Below, one piece after another: positions 1 through 6,662 of a stretch of 21,519 nt of DNA. Below the pieces are notes generated by a model. It worked only from the letters and a program-made list of their open reading frames with translations. It made no database searches and had not been told where the DNA came from. The stretch comes from an uncultured Emergencia sp. Its GTDB lineage: Bacteria; Bacillota; Clostridia; Peptostreptococcales; Anaerovoracaceae. Location of the stretch: positions 1-21,519 of the forward strand of contig CALLDR010000123.1 in assembly GCA_937997955.1 (NCBI GenBank). Direction: 5' to 3'. Every line of letters starts with the position of its first letter. Positions within the stretch are counted from its first letter, which is position 1. The translations under genes and the position numbers were made by a program.

Positions 1-200
1 GCTTCCTGCAGGCTTTTGCACGGTTCTTCCTGCTTTGTGGAGTAGGTCTGCCGCGCCGGCCCTTTGATCTTTCCCTGATTTTCCAGAAGCACAATGGCGT
101 CCAGAATATCGCCGCCGGCCTCTTCCAGCGCCTTCTTCGCGTCCTCATAGGATACCCCAGTCTTTTCTCTTATCTTTTCAACTTTTTCTAACAGTTCCAT
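1..200 (-). CDS. DUF4342-like / UBA-fold small protein (partial, C-terminus outside window)
   Basis: The minus-strand frame opens with ATG at 198-200 and runs off the left edge, so only the first 66 or so residues are visible. They begin MELLEKVEKIREKTGVSYED and continue with KKALEEAGGDILDAIVLLEN. This is the helical pattern of the UBA-like (EF-Ts N-terminal-like) fold found in DUF4342 proteins of Clostridia. In that family the fold is followed by a short linker and often a membrane segment, which would lie beyond the edge here. A GAAAGGA ribosome site lies about 8 bases before the ATG. The function of the family is not established; the fold suggests protein binding. It is the last gene of the leftward series and is separated from the DUF3885 gene by about 170 bases. 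Confidence 0.7.
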   Translation of the reverse strand, partial: MELLEKVEKIREKTGVSYEDAKKALEEAGGDILDAIVLLENQGKIKGPARQTYSTKQEEPCKSLQE

Positions 201-367
201 AGCTTTTTCCTTTCTTAATTTCCTTTCCCCTTCTGTGGTTACTATCATACACGGTCTAAATTAAGGAAAAAGGTTAGAAAGATTAAATCCAGATTAAAGA
301 TGTCTGAAATTCCTTTAAGTTCAGAATCAAGTCCAGTCCCGGCCGGGATATGCTGTCCTCCTGTTTT
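201..367. other. Intergenic gap with a 12-bp perfect palindrome
   Basis: This AT-rich stretch separates two minus-strand genes. A perfect palindrome, TCCCGGCCGGGA, occupies 337-348, about 20 bases after the stop codon of the DUF3885 gene. It has no T-run on the minus strand, so it is not a clear intrinsic terminator. An extended -10-like TGTATGAT is readable on the minus strand near 244-251 and could serve the DUF4342 gene, but no good -35 accompanies it. Confidence 0.3.
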
Positions 368-1006
368 TTATTCTGCTTCAGAAAATATCCGGTCGATTCG
401 TTCCCGGTCGTAATCCAGGATCCAGCCGCCGAAGCGATGGTAAAGGGGCAGGAGCAGTTCCCTTGTGCCGCCCAGAATATCCAGACCCCGGTCATCATAT
501 AGGTGATACAGGATCGGCCCCGACCCTGACAAATAGACGCTGGACACGAATCCAGGCCATCCGCCGATGTCGCCCAGAATGATCTCCCGCAGCAGGCGTT
601 CCGGGCAAAATTCCAGTTCAGACAAATCCCAGTAAAGCTGTAATTGCCGGAAGGGGCGCTGATCCGGTAAAGCCGCGGCCTCAATCTTCTGCTGGTGAGG
701 GGCGTGCAGTCCCGCCCGGCGGCATATGGTTGACACCAAGGTATCTTCATCTTCCTCATCCGGGCAGCTGTCGATCCGCAGCAGATCCGGCGGCTCCGGT
801 AATTTCTCGTAGATGGTTCGGGCGCGCTTCAGGGCATCGTTGATATAAGCGGGATTTGGCCTGTATGGTTCGGTATCCAGATAGACTGGCTCCTCTCCGC
901 CGATCTCAAAGCGGATTCCAACCGGCGCATGGTAAAACAGCGGCTGCTCCAGCGCCGCCATGCCAAGTTCCGTGATCACTTTTTGAAAACGATCCGATAA
1001 CATCAT
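368..1006 (-). CDS. DUF3885 domain protein
   Basis: The product is 212 residues from the ATG at 1006. I prefer this start to an upstream one at 1036 because AGAGGA sits 8 bases before it. The N-terminal half has the family pattern of a phenylalanine- and leucine-rich helix followed by GIRFEIGG, then YINDALKRARTIYEKL. The C-terminal half carries QLYWDLSEL, ILYHLYDDRGLDILGG and GGWILDYDRERIDRIF, which match the conserved end of DUF3885 proteins. There is no signal peptide or membrane segment, so it should be cytoplasmic. The family's function is unknown. Proteins of this type are often found near polymorphic-toxin immunity genes in Firmicutes, but no toxin is visible here. The gene starts 26 bases after the stop of the SF0329-like gene and is probably cotranscribed with it. 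Confidence 0.75.
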   Translation of the reverse strand: MMLSDRFQKVITELGMAALEQPLFYHAPVGIRFEIGGEEPVYLDTEPYRPNPAYINDALKRARTIYEKLPEPPDLLRIDSCPDEEDEDTLVSTICRRAGLHAPHQQKIEAAALPDQRPFRQLQLYWDLSELEFCPERLLREIILGDIGGWPGFVSSVYLSGSGPILYHLYDDRGLDILGGTRELLLPLYHRFGGWILDYDRERIDRIFSEAE

Positions 1007-1032
1007 GGTAAAGTTCCTCTTTCTGTATCTGT

Positions 1033-1308
1033 TCAAAATCGGTTATGTCCTCTCATACAGCAGGGCCGGAGCAGCCGGCGTTTCCCAAGACGGCGGTCCA
1101 GCAGGGCCTGATATCTGTTCCAGTAATTCTGATGGTAATCGTAGTAATTGCTCCGCAGAATTTCTATCCCATCCAGCCGGATGGCGGCCCTCCCCTCATG
1201 GTCGTGGCTTTTGGAGTAGCTGGTGGCAAAGTATTGAATGCGCCCACGCAGCGCGGGGCACAGGTAATCATTCTCCAGTTTTTTTCGCATTCCGCTCCAT
1301 GTTGACAT
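1033..1308 (-). CDS. Small SF0329-family-like protein
   Basis: This 91-residue protein starts with MSTWSGMRKKLEN. It contains LRGRIQYFATSYSKSHDHEG followed by RAAIRLDGIEI, the signature I recognise from SF0329-family proteins (K-G-R, S/T-x-Y-x-K, H-D-x-x-G-R, D-G-x-E-I). A later DRRLGKRRL also fits the end of that family. The extreme C-terminus (LRPCCMRGHNRF) looks unlike the family and could reflect decay or a frameshift. GAGGAG lies about 12 bases before the ATG, slightly far. No signal peptide or membrane segment is visible, and no function can be assigned. It precedes the DUF3885 gene on the same strand. Confidence 0.55.
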   Translation of the reverse strand: MSTWSGMRKKLENDYLCPALRGRIQYFATSYSKSHDHEGRAAIRLDGIEILRSNYYDYHQNYWNRYQALLDRRLGKRRLLRPCCMRGHNRF

Positions 1309-1342
1309 GGGTTCTGCTTTCTCCTCTTTACGCTGTTTCTTC

Positions 1343-1453
1343 TTACAGATCCGCTATAACCTTCCGCAGCTGCTTTGTTGATTCGTCTCCTGCTACGTCC
1401 CAGATTCTTCCTAAAACATTCTCTAACGGTCCGGTCTCATCGCCTGCCCTCAA
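1343..1453 (-). CDS. Possible 36-codon ORF coupled to the superoxide dismutase stop
   Basis: The 141-base gap downstream of the superoxide dismutase gene is open in one minus-strand frame. It starts with a TTG at 1451-1453 that overlaps the dismutase TGA (TTGA arrangement) and ends at TAA 1343-1345. The predicted peptide is charged and helix-like, with LENVLGRIWDVAGDE and STKQLRKVIADL, and looks more like real coding sequence than random translation. Only a weak AGG lies about 10 bases upstream of the TTG, so translation would depend on ribosomes finishing the dismutase. I recognise no family. It could equally be a chance open frame or a remnant of a longer gene. Confidence 0.28.
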   Translation of the reverse strand: MRAGDETGPLENVLGRIWDVAGDESTKQLRKVIADL

Positions 1454-2055
1454 AAGCTCAGTACCTGATACCAGTCGTCTATGTAATCCGCCCGTTTATT
1501 GTGATGCTTCAGATAGTAGGCGTGTTCCCACAGGTCCAGGCCGATCAGAGGATGAAAGCCGCTGGCCAGAGGATTATCCTGGTTGGCCGTAGTCACGATC
1601 TGCAGCTGTCCGCTCCGGTCGGTGACCAGCCATGCGTAGCCCGATCCGAACACGGTGCCTGCTGCGCTTTTAAACTCCTCCCGAAACCCGGCATAGCCGC
1701 CGAACCGGTCTTCCATCAGACTGAGCAGCTGTCCGCTGGGCAGAGAGGCCTCTTCCGCGGGCGCCAGGCGGCTGAAATACAAGATGTGGTTGTAGACGCC
1801 TCCCGCGTTGTTGCGCACAGCGTCCCGGATCTCCCACGGCAGCTGATCACCGCCTACGATCAGCTGCTCCAGGCTCCAATTCTGCAGTGACGGATACTGG
1901 CTGATGATCCCGTTGAGATTGTCCACATAGGTCTGAAGATGGGCGTCGTGATGAAGCCGCATGGTCTCCTCATCGATAAAGGGCTCCAGCGCGTCGTAGG
2001 CGTAGGGCAGCGGCGGGTTGATAAAAGGATATCGCTGATTCAGATTTTCTTCCAT
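1450..2055 (-). CDS. sodA: Superoxide dismutase, Fe/Mn family
   Basis: The product converts superoxide to oxygen and hydrogen peroxide in the cytoplasm. It is 201 residues from the ATG at 2055, chosen because GGAGG precedes it by 7 bases; an upstream start at 2073 has no such site. The N-terminal helical domain carries LPYAYDALEPFIDEETMRLH, and the expected metal ligands are H35, H90, D174 and H178 (the last two in DLWEHAYY). Active-site glutamine Q159 in ANQDNPL lies at the manganese-type position, while the iron-type glutamine site is glycine (NNAGG, 82-86). Manganese or cambialistic use is therefore more likely than iron, by inference. F94 sits where E. coli enzymes have a second-shell tryptophan. 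In an anaerobe this gene would serve transient oxygen exposure. It follows the helicase gene across a GC-rich gap. Confidence 0.93.
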   Translation of the reverse strand: MEENLNQRYPFINPPLPYAYDALEPFIDEETMRLHHDAHLQTYVDNLNGIISQYPSLQNWSLEQLIVGGDQLPWEIRDAVRNNAGGVYNHILYFSRLAPAEEASLPSGQLLSLMEDRFGGYAGFREEFKSAAGTVFGSGYAWLVTDRSGQLQIVTTANQDNPLASGFHPLIGLDLWEHAYYLKHHNKRADYIDDWYQVLSF

Positions 2056-2163
2056 ATCTGTCCTCCAAAACAAAGATTCTCCTTTATCTTATGCGCCTAT
2101 CTCTCAAAAGGTGCCGCCGGCCCGGTTCAATCGCGGGACCGCTCTGGCCGCGGCCGGGCTGCT

Positions 2164-2186
2164 GGCGCTGTCTCCGGTTCAGCGCC
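2164..2186 (-). terminator. GC-rich hairpin downstream of the helicase gene
   Basis: The gap 2056-2202 is unusually GC-rich. GGCGCTG (2164-2170) pairs perfectly with CAGCGCC (2180-2186) around a 9-base loop. Further GGCCGG-type blocks flank it, and on the minus strand the region ends in GGCGGCACCTTTTGAG. It probably reduces transcription between the helicase and dismutase genes, but the T-run is short and not directly next to this stem. Confidence 0.4.
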
Positions 2187-2202
2187 GGCCGGCCCGGCTC
2201 CA

Positions 2203-4359
2203 TCAAAGGGCTTCCAGCTTCGCCTTAAAGGAAATGGACCGGGGCGTGTCCATGGAGTCAAACTGAATGACATGTGCTTTTTTGATCAGATCCACATCCA
2301 GTACAGTGCCCTCGCCGAAGATCATATGCCTCACCCTCTGCCCCGGCTCAAAGGCCGCGGAGCTTTCCTCGCCGTCCAGCCATGTCTCAGAAAAGCGGAC
2401 GTAATCCTTTGTCGCCTTGATCAAAGTATCCTGCGGCGGTCTGACAAAGTGGAGCAGCTTCTGGTCGATGTCCAGAATAAAACGGGACGGATATCTGGGC
2501 GACCCGTCCAGATTCCTTCCTTCTGATTCCGTCAGGTACAGGCATTTCTGCGCCCGCGTCATGGCGACGAAGGCCAGCCGCCGTTCCTCCTCCATGGCAG
2601 GAAGAGTCCGCACTTTTCTGGACGGAAAGATGCCTTCGTTCATGCCGCAGAGAAAGACATGGGGAAATTCCAGCCCCTTTGCCGCGTGCACCGTCATCAG
2701 TTTCACCTTATCGCTGCCGCCGCTGTCCGCGTCACTGTTGGCGAACATGGCCACATGGGCCAGATAATGCTCCAGATGGCTTTCCTCCCCGCAGCTGGTC
2801 TCGTACTCGAAAATGGACTGCTTCAGTTCGGCCAAATTATCCAGCCGCTCCTGGCTGCCTTCGGTGCGTAGCATGGCTTCGTAGCCGCTGTCATCCAGCA
2901 AAGCGGACAGCAGCTCCGAAATCTGGCGCTGACTGTAATTTTCGGCGTACCGCTCCACCAGGGATACCAGCGCCTTCGCCTTTGTTCCCCGGAAAATCTC
3001 CTCATCCAGCGTATCGCAAAGGGCCTGATACAGAGAACAGCTCCGGCCTTCCGCGTACTCCTTGAGAAACTTCATCCGCCTCTGCCCCAGGTTTCTCCTG
3101 GGCACGTTGGCAACCCGCAGAAAGGACAGATCGTCCTGAAAAGCGATCAGCCGAAGATAGGACAGCGCGTCCTTGATCTCCGCCCGTCCGAAGAACTGAA
3201 CGCCGCTGTAGATCGTATACGGAATCTCCGCCTTCAGCAGCGCCTCTTCCACAGTCCGCGTCACATAATGGGCCCGATAAAGAACGGCTATATCCCTATA
3301 CGCCGTACCGGATTCATGGAGCTCTTTGATCCGCTCTCCGATCCACGAAGACTCTGCCTCCGCATTTTCACCGAAATAGCAGACCACCGGTTCCCCGTCC
3401 TCCAGGGTCGGAATCAAAGTCTTCCTGACCCGGTTCCTGTTTTTTTCTATGAGCGTATTAGCCGCCTCCAGGATCTGCGGCGTTGAACGGTAATTCTCCA
3501 TCATCATGATGGTCCTCACACCGGAAAACTTCTGATCAAATTCCATCAGATAGCGGACGTCGGCGCCGCGCCAGGTGTAGATGGTCTGGTCGGGGTCCCC
3601 GACGATAAACAGATTCCTGTGATAGCCGCAAAGCTGCTCCATCAGCTGGTACTGGGGCTCATCGATGTCCTGGAACTCGTCGATCATGATATATTCCAGC
3701 CGTTTCTGCCATTTCAGCAATATGTCCTGGTTTTCCTTAAAGATATACAGAGAAAACTTGATCAGGTCGTTGTAGTCCAGACCGAAGCACTTCTTTTCCT
3801 GATAGAGATAGCCGTAGAAGATCTTGTCCTTCACCGACACCGCGTCCATGTATTTCTGATACAGCACCTCCAGCGACAGATGGATCATGTCCAGGTAGTA
3901 ATCAGGCCTTTCCTTCAGCTTCAGAATCTCGATCATATCCCTGGCCTTGGAAAAGGTCATATCGCGCAGGGTCAGGCCCCGCTCCTCGTAGATGATCTTC
4001 AGCATGGCGTCGATGTCGGCGTTATCCAGCACCAGGAAGCTTTTCGGATACTGTACCACGTGGCTGTCCTCCTGCAGGATCGATACGCAGAAGCCGTGGA
4101 AGGTGTTGATGTACCCTGTATCGTTGTCGCCTGTCAGGTTGTGTATTCTCTGCCGCATTTCATTGGCAGATTTGTTGGTAAAGGTCACGCAGAGAATGTT
4201 GCCCGGCAAAATCCCCACCTCATTGACCAGAAAAGCGAACCGTCTGGCAAGGGCTCTGGTTTTTCCCGAGCCCGCGCCGGCGATGACCCGCACCATGCCC
4301 TCCGTGGCCGTGACCGCTTCTCTCTGGGCCTGATTCAGGCCGTTTAACAATTCTGACAT
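2203..4359 (-). CDS. UvrD/Rep/PcrA-type superfamily 1 DNA helicase
   Basis: This 718-residue protein unwinds DNA 3' to 5' using ATP, in repair or replication restart. Helicase motifs appear in order: Walker A AGAGSGKT (27-34), DEFQD (227-231), GDPDQTIYTWRGA (254-266), NYRST (289-293), then TVHAAKGLEFPHVF and EERRLAFVAMTRA towards the C-terminus. The end (FEPGQRVRHMIFGEGTVLDV) matches the small Tudor-like tail of PcrA/UvrD. The N-terminal part differs from canonical PcrA (for example GMVRVIAGAGSGKTRALARR), so it may be a second paralog and I give no symbol. The ATG at 4359 has AGGAGG 9 bases upstream. A GTG at 4398 overlapping the tcdA stop is open in frame but has weaker support. It is the last gene of the set starting with the phosphopantetheinyl transferase. 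Confidence 0.93.
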   Translation of the reverse strand: MSELLNGLNQAQREAVTATEGMVRVIAGAGSGKTRALARRFAFLVNEVGILPGNILCVTFTNKSANEMRQRIHNLTGDNDTGYINTFHGFCVSILQEDSHVVQYPKSFLVLDNADIDAMLKIIYEERGLTLRDMTFSKARDMIEILKLKERPDYYLDMIHLSLEVLYQKYMDAVSVKDKIFYGYLYQEKKCFGLDYNDLIKFSLYIFKENQDILLKWQKRLEYIMIDEFQDIDEPQYQLMEQLCGYHRNLFIVGDPDQTIYTWRGADVRYLMEFDQKFSGVRTIMMMENYRSTPQILEAANTLIEKNRNRVRKTLIPTLEDGEPVVCYFGENAEAESSWIGERIKELHESGTAYRDIAVLYRAHYVTRTVEEALLKAEIPYTIYSGVQFFGRAEIKDALSYLRLIAFQDDLSFLRVANVPRRNLGQRRMKFLKEYAEGRSCSLYQALCDTLDEEIFRGTKAKALVSLVERYAENYSQRQISELLSALLDDSGYEAMLRTEGSQERLDNLAELKQSIFEYETSCGEESHLEHYLAHVAMFANSDADSGGSDKVKLMTVHAAKGLEFPHVFLCGMNEGIFPSRKVRTLPAMEEERRLAFVAMTRAQKCLYLTESEGRNLDGSPRYPSRFILDIDQKLLHFVRPPQDTLIKATKDYVRFSETWLDGEESSAAFEPGQRVRHMIFGEGTVLDVDLIKKAHVIQFDSMDTPRSISFKAKLEAL

Positions 4360-4394
4360 GCCATGTTCCCTCCTGTTATCTATATATTCGCCCC

Positions 4395-5111
4395 TCACGG
4401 CTTTTGCTCTCTGCCCGCAGCCAGCAGATCCCTGATGATCTCTCCGCCGATCAAAAGGCCCGCCGCCGACGGCACATAGCTGATGCTGCCCGGCGTGCGG
4501 CTGCCGGTCTTTACGGGCTCTTCCTTGGAATAGAGGACTTTTACATCTTTGACGCCTCTGTCCCGCAGAGCCTTTCTGACCGCCTTTGCCAGAGGGCAGA
4601 CGCTGGTCTTACTGATATCCGCGATCTCAAAGCGGGACGCGTCCAGCTTGTTCCCCGTTCCCATGGACGAGATCACCGGCGTGCCCGCCTCCCTGCACCG
4701 GCAGATGATGTCGATCTTGGCCGCCACCGTGTCGACAGCGTCAGCCACATAGTCGTAGGCGGCAAAGTCGAACTGCTCCGCCGAAGGCTCCCCAGGCAGA
4801 TAGAAGCAGTCGAATACCTCCACCTGGCAGGACGGCTGGACCGACAGGATCCGCTCCCGCATGACTTCCGTCTTCGGCCTGCCTATGGTGTCGTAGGTGG
4901 CGATGATCTGACGGTTGATGTTGCTCTCTGACACCGCGTCGTTGTCCACGATGGCGATATGGCCCACTCCGGCTCTCGCCAGGGCTTCACAGATATATCC
5001 GCCTACGCCGCCCACGCCGAAAACCAGGACGCTGGCCCTTTCCAGCGTCTCCATGCCGCCGCGGCCGATCAAAATCTGTGTCCGCCCATGTCTTTCTCCA
5101 CTTTCGCTCAT
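4395..5111 (-). CDS. tcdA: tRNA threonylcarbamoyladenosine dehydratase (TcdA/CsdL)
   Basis: TcdA is an E1-like enzyme that uses ATP to cyclise t6A at position 37 of ANN-decoding tRNAs, giving ct6A. The 238-residue protein has the nucleotide-binding GVGGVGG (32-38), D56 in VDND, the NINRQ motif (64-68), K80 after the ARM-like GRPK, and DAVDT (124-128). The cysteine C172 in SVCPLAKAVRK and the TPGSISYVPSAAGLL block are typical of TcdA rather than of MoeB or ThiF, and the CxxC zinc pairs of those relatives are absent. GGAGG lies 9 bases before the ATG. It starts 16 bases after recX and ends 35 bases before the helicase start, which fits one operon. Confidence 0.93.
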   Translation of the reverse strand: MSESGERHGRTQILIGRGGMETLERASVLVFGVGGVGGYICEALARAGVGHIAIVDNDAVSESNINRQIIATYDTIGRPKTEVMRERILSVQPSCQVEVFDCFYLPGEPSAEQFDFAAYDYVADAVDTVAAKIDIICRCREAGTPVISSMGTGNKLDASRFEIADISKTSVCPLAKAVRKALRDRGVKDVKVLYSKEEPVKTGSRTPGSISYVPSAAGLLIGGEIIRDLLAAGREQKP

Positions 5112-5127
5112 TTTCTCAAGCCTCCGC

Positions 5128-5625
5128 TCATTCTCTCAAATCTCCGATCACTGAATAAATCACGTCGCTGCTGTAGCCCTTTGACGACAGCCGCCTGGCC
5201 GCCCGGGCCACAATCTTCTCCGGTACCGGCGTTCCCGGCTCCAGCCCCGCCGCCCGCAGCACCTTGTCCGCTTCCTCTCTGGCGCGCTGTCTCTCGTCAG
5301 GCTCCCCTTCTTCCAGGCAGTAGTCCTCATAGGCGTTCTCGATCAAAGCGGCGTCCACGCCCTTCTCCCGCAGCTCCGCAAAAACTCTCCGCCGGCCTTT
5401 GCCTTTGCCAAAGCTGTAGCGGAAGTACTCGCGGCAGTAACGCTCGTCGTCCAGATAGCCGCAGCCGGCAAAGCGGGACAGAAGCCCTTTGATGGAATCC
5501 TCGTCGAAGCCTTTGCCTGCCAGATAGCTTCCCATCTCCGCCGTGGTCCGGCTTCGGGCCGACAGGTGGCGCAGGGCCGCGTCCTCGATGGAGACGGAGC
5601 TCTTCTTCGCGTTGGACTCCTTCAT
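5128..5625 (-). CDS. recX: Regulatory protein RecX
   Basis: RecX is a small helical protein that binds the RecA filament and limits its recombinase activity. The 165-residue product has the expected triple three-helix repeats: IEDAALRHLSARSRTTAEMG with YLAGKGFDEDSI, then GYLDDERYCREYFRYSFGKG with RRRVFAELREKGV, then a third repeat containing IVARAARRLSSKGYSSDVI. The start at 5625 forms an ATGA overlap with the stop of the upstream transferase gene and has GGAGGG 7 bases before it, so translational coupling is likely. A longer in-frame start at 5676 lies inside that gene and is not supported. No recA gene lies in the window, so the regulator is apparently separated from its target. Confidence 0.92.
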   Translation of the reverse strand: MKESNAKKSSVSIEDAALRHLSARSRTTAEMGSYLAGKGFDEDSIKGLLSRFAGCGYLDDERYCREYFRYSFGKGKGRRRVFAELREKGVDAALIENAYEDYCLEEGEPDERQRAREEADKVLRAAGLEPGTPVPEKIVARAARRLSSKGYSSDVIYSVIGDLRE

Positions 5626-6182
5626 GCCAGCACCCTCCACTGGATCTCCGCCTTCTCCACGGTGCAGGCGGCGCACTGGATATCGTCGGCGATCTCCAGA
5701 TCTGTAAGGTAATAGGTCCTTCCCTGCCAGCTGATCTCGTCCAGCAGCTCCATTTCACCGCTTACCATGGACGGCATCTGGGAGAAGATGCCCTGTCCGG
5801 TACACTTGCAGAAGGCCTCCTTGCGGACCCAAAGCCGGAAAAAACCGTCGATGCCCCAGATCCTGACGTAGTGCTGCTCATCTTCGGTAAACTGGCGTTT
5901 CGCGATGTCCTCATAGCCGCAGTCCTTCACCCGCTGCAGGTCGATACCGCAGGGACGGTCAGCGAACATGCAGATCCAAAGCAGTCCGCTGTGGCTCAGG
6001 GAAAACTCCAGCGGGGTTTCCGCGAAATAGGGTTTGCCCTTCTCCTCCCGCAGGATCTCCGCCTGGGTGAAGTCCACCGGCAGACCGGCTTCCGCGCCGT
6101 GCCGTGCCGCCGCCGCCCGGATCAAAGGCCATCCGGCCTCGCCCCTTTCAAAAGGTCCGTCATATAGATAAACTGTATACAT
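5622..6182 (-). CDS. 4'-phosphopantetheinyl transferase superfamily protein (Sfp-like)
   Basis: This family transfers phosphopantetheine from coenzyme A to a serine of carrier proteins, activating fatty-acid, polyketide or peptide synthases. The protein is 186 residues from ATG 6182; the open frame continues upstream, but without a better start. Recognisable motifs are KGKPYF (48-53), FSLSHSG (60-66), GIDLQ (79-83) and WVRKEAFCK (118-126). D81 and E122 would bind magnesium and K126 the phosphate. Position 83 is Q where Sfp has E, a change tolerated in some homologs. It is short compared with Sfp (about 220 residues). The ribosome site (AGAAGA) is weak. No carrier protein or synthase gene is nearby, so its partner is unknown; it may act on the fatty-acid carrier. 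It overlaps recX by 4 bases. Confidence 0.85.
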   Translation of the reverse strand: MYTVYLYDGPFERGEAGWPLIRAAAARHGAEAGLPVDFTQAEILREEKGKPYFAETPLEFSLSHSGLLWICMFADRPCGIDLQRVKDCGYEDIAKRQFTEDEQHYVRIWGIDGFFRLWVRKEAFCKCTGQGIFSQMPSMVSGEMELLDEISWQGRTYYLTDLEIADDIQCAACTVEKAEIQWRVLA

Positions 6183-6222
6183 GCTTTCTTCTCTCTTTCT
6201 CTGTAAAAATATAGGAATAGAA

Positions 6223-6248
6223 CAGAAAAGGACGCCGGTAAGGCGTCC
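6223..6248 (-). terminator. Intrinsic terminator after yerC
   Basis: GGACGCC (6230-6236) pairs perfectly with GGCGTCC (6242-6248) around a 5-base loop. On the minus strand the stem is followed by TTTTCTGTTCT. It lies 14 bases after the yerC stop and only about 40 bases before the phosphopantetheinyl transferase start. Confidence 0.8.
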
Positions 6249-6262
6249 CGCTTCTCTTTTAC

Positions 6263-6568
6263 TTACTTCTTTTTCTGGTTCGCCAGTCTTTCCAGAACCC
6301 GCTGGTATCCGTCGGCTCCGTAAACCAGACACTTGTTGATCCGGCTGATGGTCGCTGTGGAAGCCTTGGTGATCTCTTCGATCTCGCTGTAGGTCTTCTT
6401 CTTCGACAACAGCTTGGCCACCTGCAGCCTCTGGGCGATGGCGTGGATCTCGTTGATGGTGCAGATATCCTCAAAGAACCGATAGCAGTCCTCTCTGTCC
6501 TTCAGTGTCAGCACCGCGTCAAAGAGTTCGTCGATATCGTCTCGTTTAAACTTAGAATCATATGCCAT
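6263..6568 (-). CDS. yerC: YerC/YecD-family TrpR-like regulator
   Basis: This 101-residue protein is a cytoplasmic DNA-binding protein of the Trp-repressor-like superfamily. The N-terminus is helical, with KFKRDDIDELFDAVLTLKDR. The middle has INEIHAIAQRLQVAKLL, and the C-terminal helix-turn-helix is KKTYSEIEEITKASTATISR followed by INKCL. The length is normal for the family (about 100 residues). AAAGGAG lies about 9 bases upstream of the ATG at 6568. It is a single-gene transcription unit with its own strong promoter and terminator. Its DNA target and ligand are unknown. Related proteins are usually found alone, and nothing in the flanking genes points to tryptophan metabolism. Confidence 0.93.
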   Translation of the reverse strand: MAYDSKFKRDDIDELFDAVLTLKDREDCYRFFEDICTINEIHAIAQRLQVAKLLSKKKTYSEIEEITKASTATISRINKCLVYGADGYQRVLERLANQKKK

Positions 6569-6608
6569 TTTGCAGACTCCTTTCCTGGCTTTATCGATCT
6601 ACAAAATC

Positions 6609-6637
6609 AGTATATCACTTTTATGCGTTAAAGTCAA
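6609..6637 (-). promoter_or_regulatory. Sigma-A-type promoter of yerC
   Basis: On the minus strand TTGACT (6632-6637) and TATACT (6609-6614) are separated by exactly 17 bases. The -10 element lies 40 bases upstream of the yerC ATG. This is one of the best housekeeping promoters in the window. Confidence 0.8.
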
Positions 6638-6662
6638 AGAAAATCCTCTGCTTTTTCAGTAC

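Noticed and set aside
4360..4398. GTG start of the helicase overlapping the tcdA stop
   Set aside because: The GTGA overlap is attractive, but AGGAGG at the correct distance marks the ATG at 4359, where family similarity also begins.
6183..6332. N-terminal extension of the phosphopantetheinyl transferase
   Set aside because: The frame is open to 6332, but that would run through the yerC terminator and the end of yerC, and the added residues have no family similarity.
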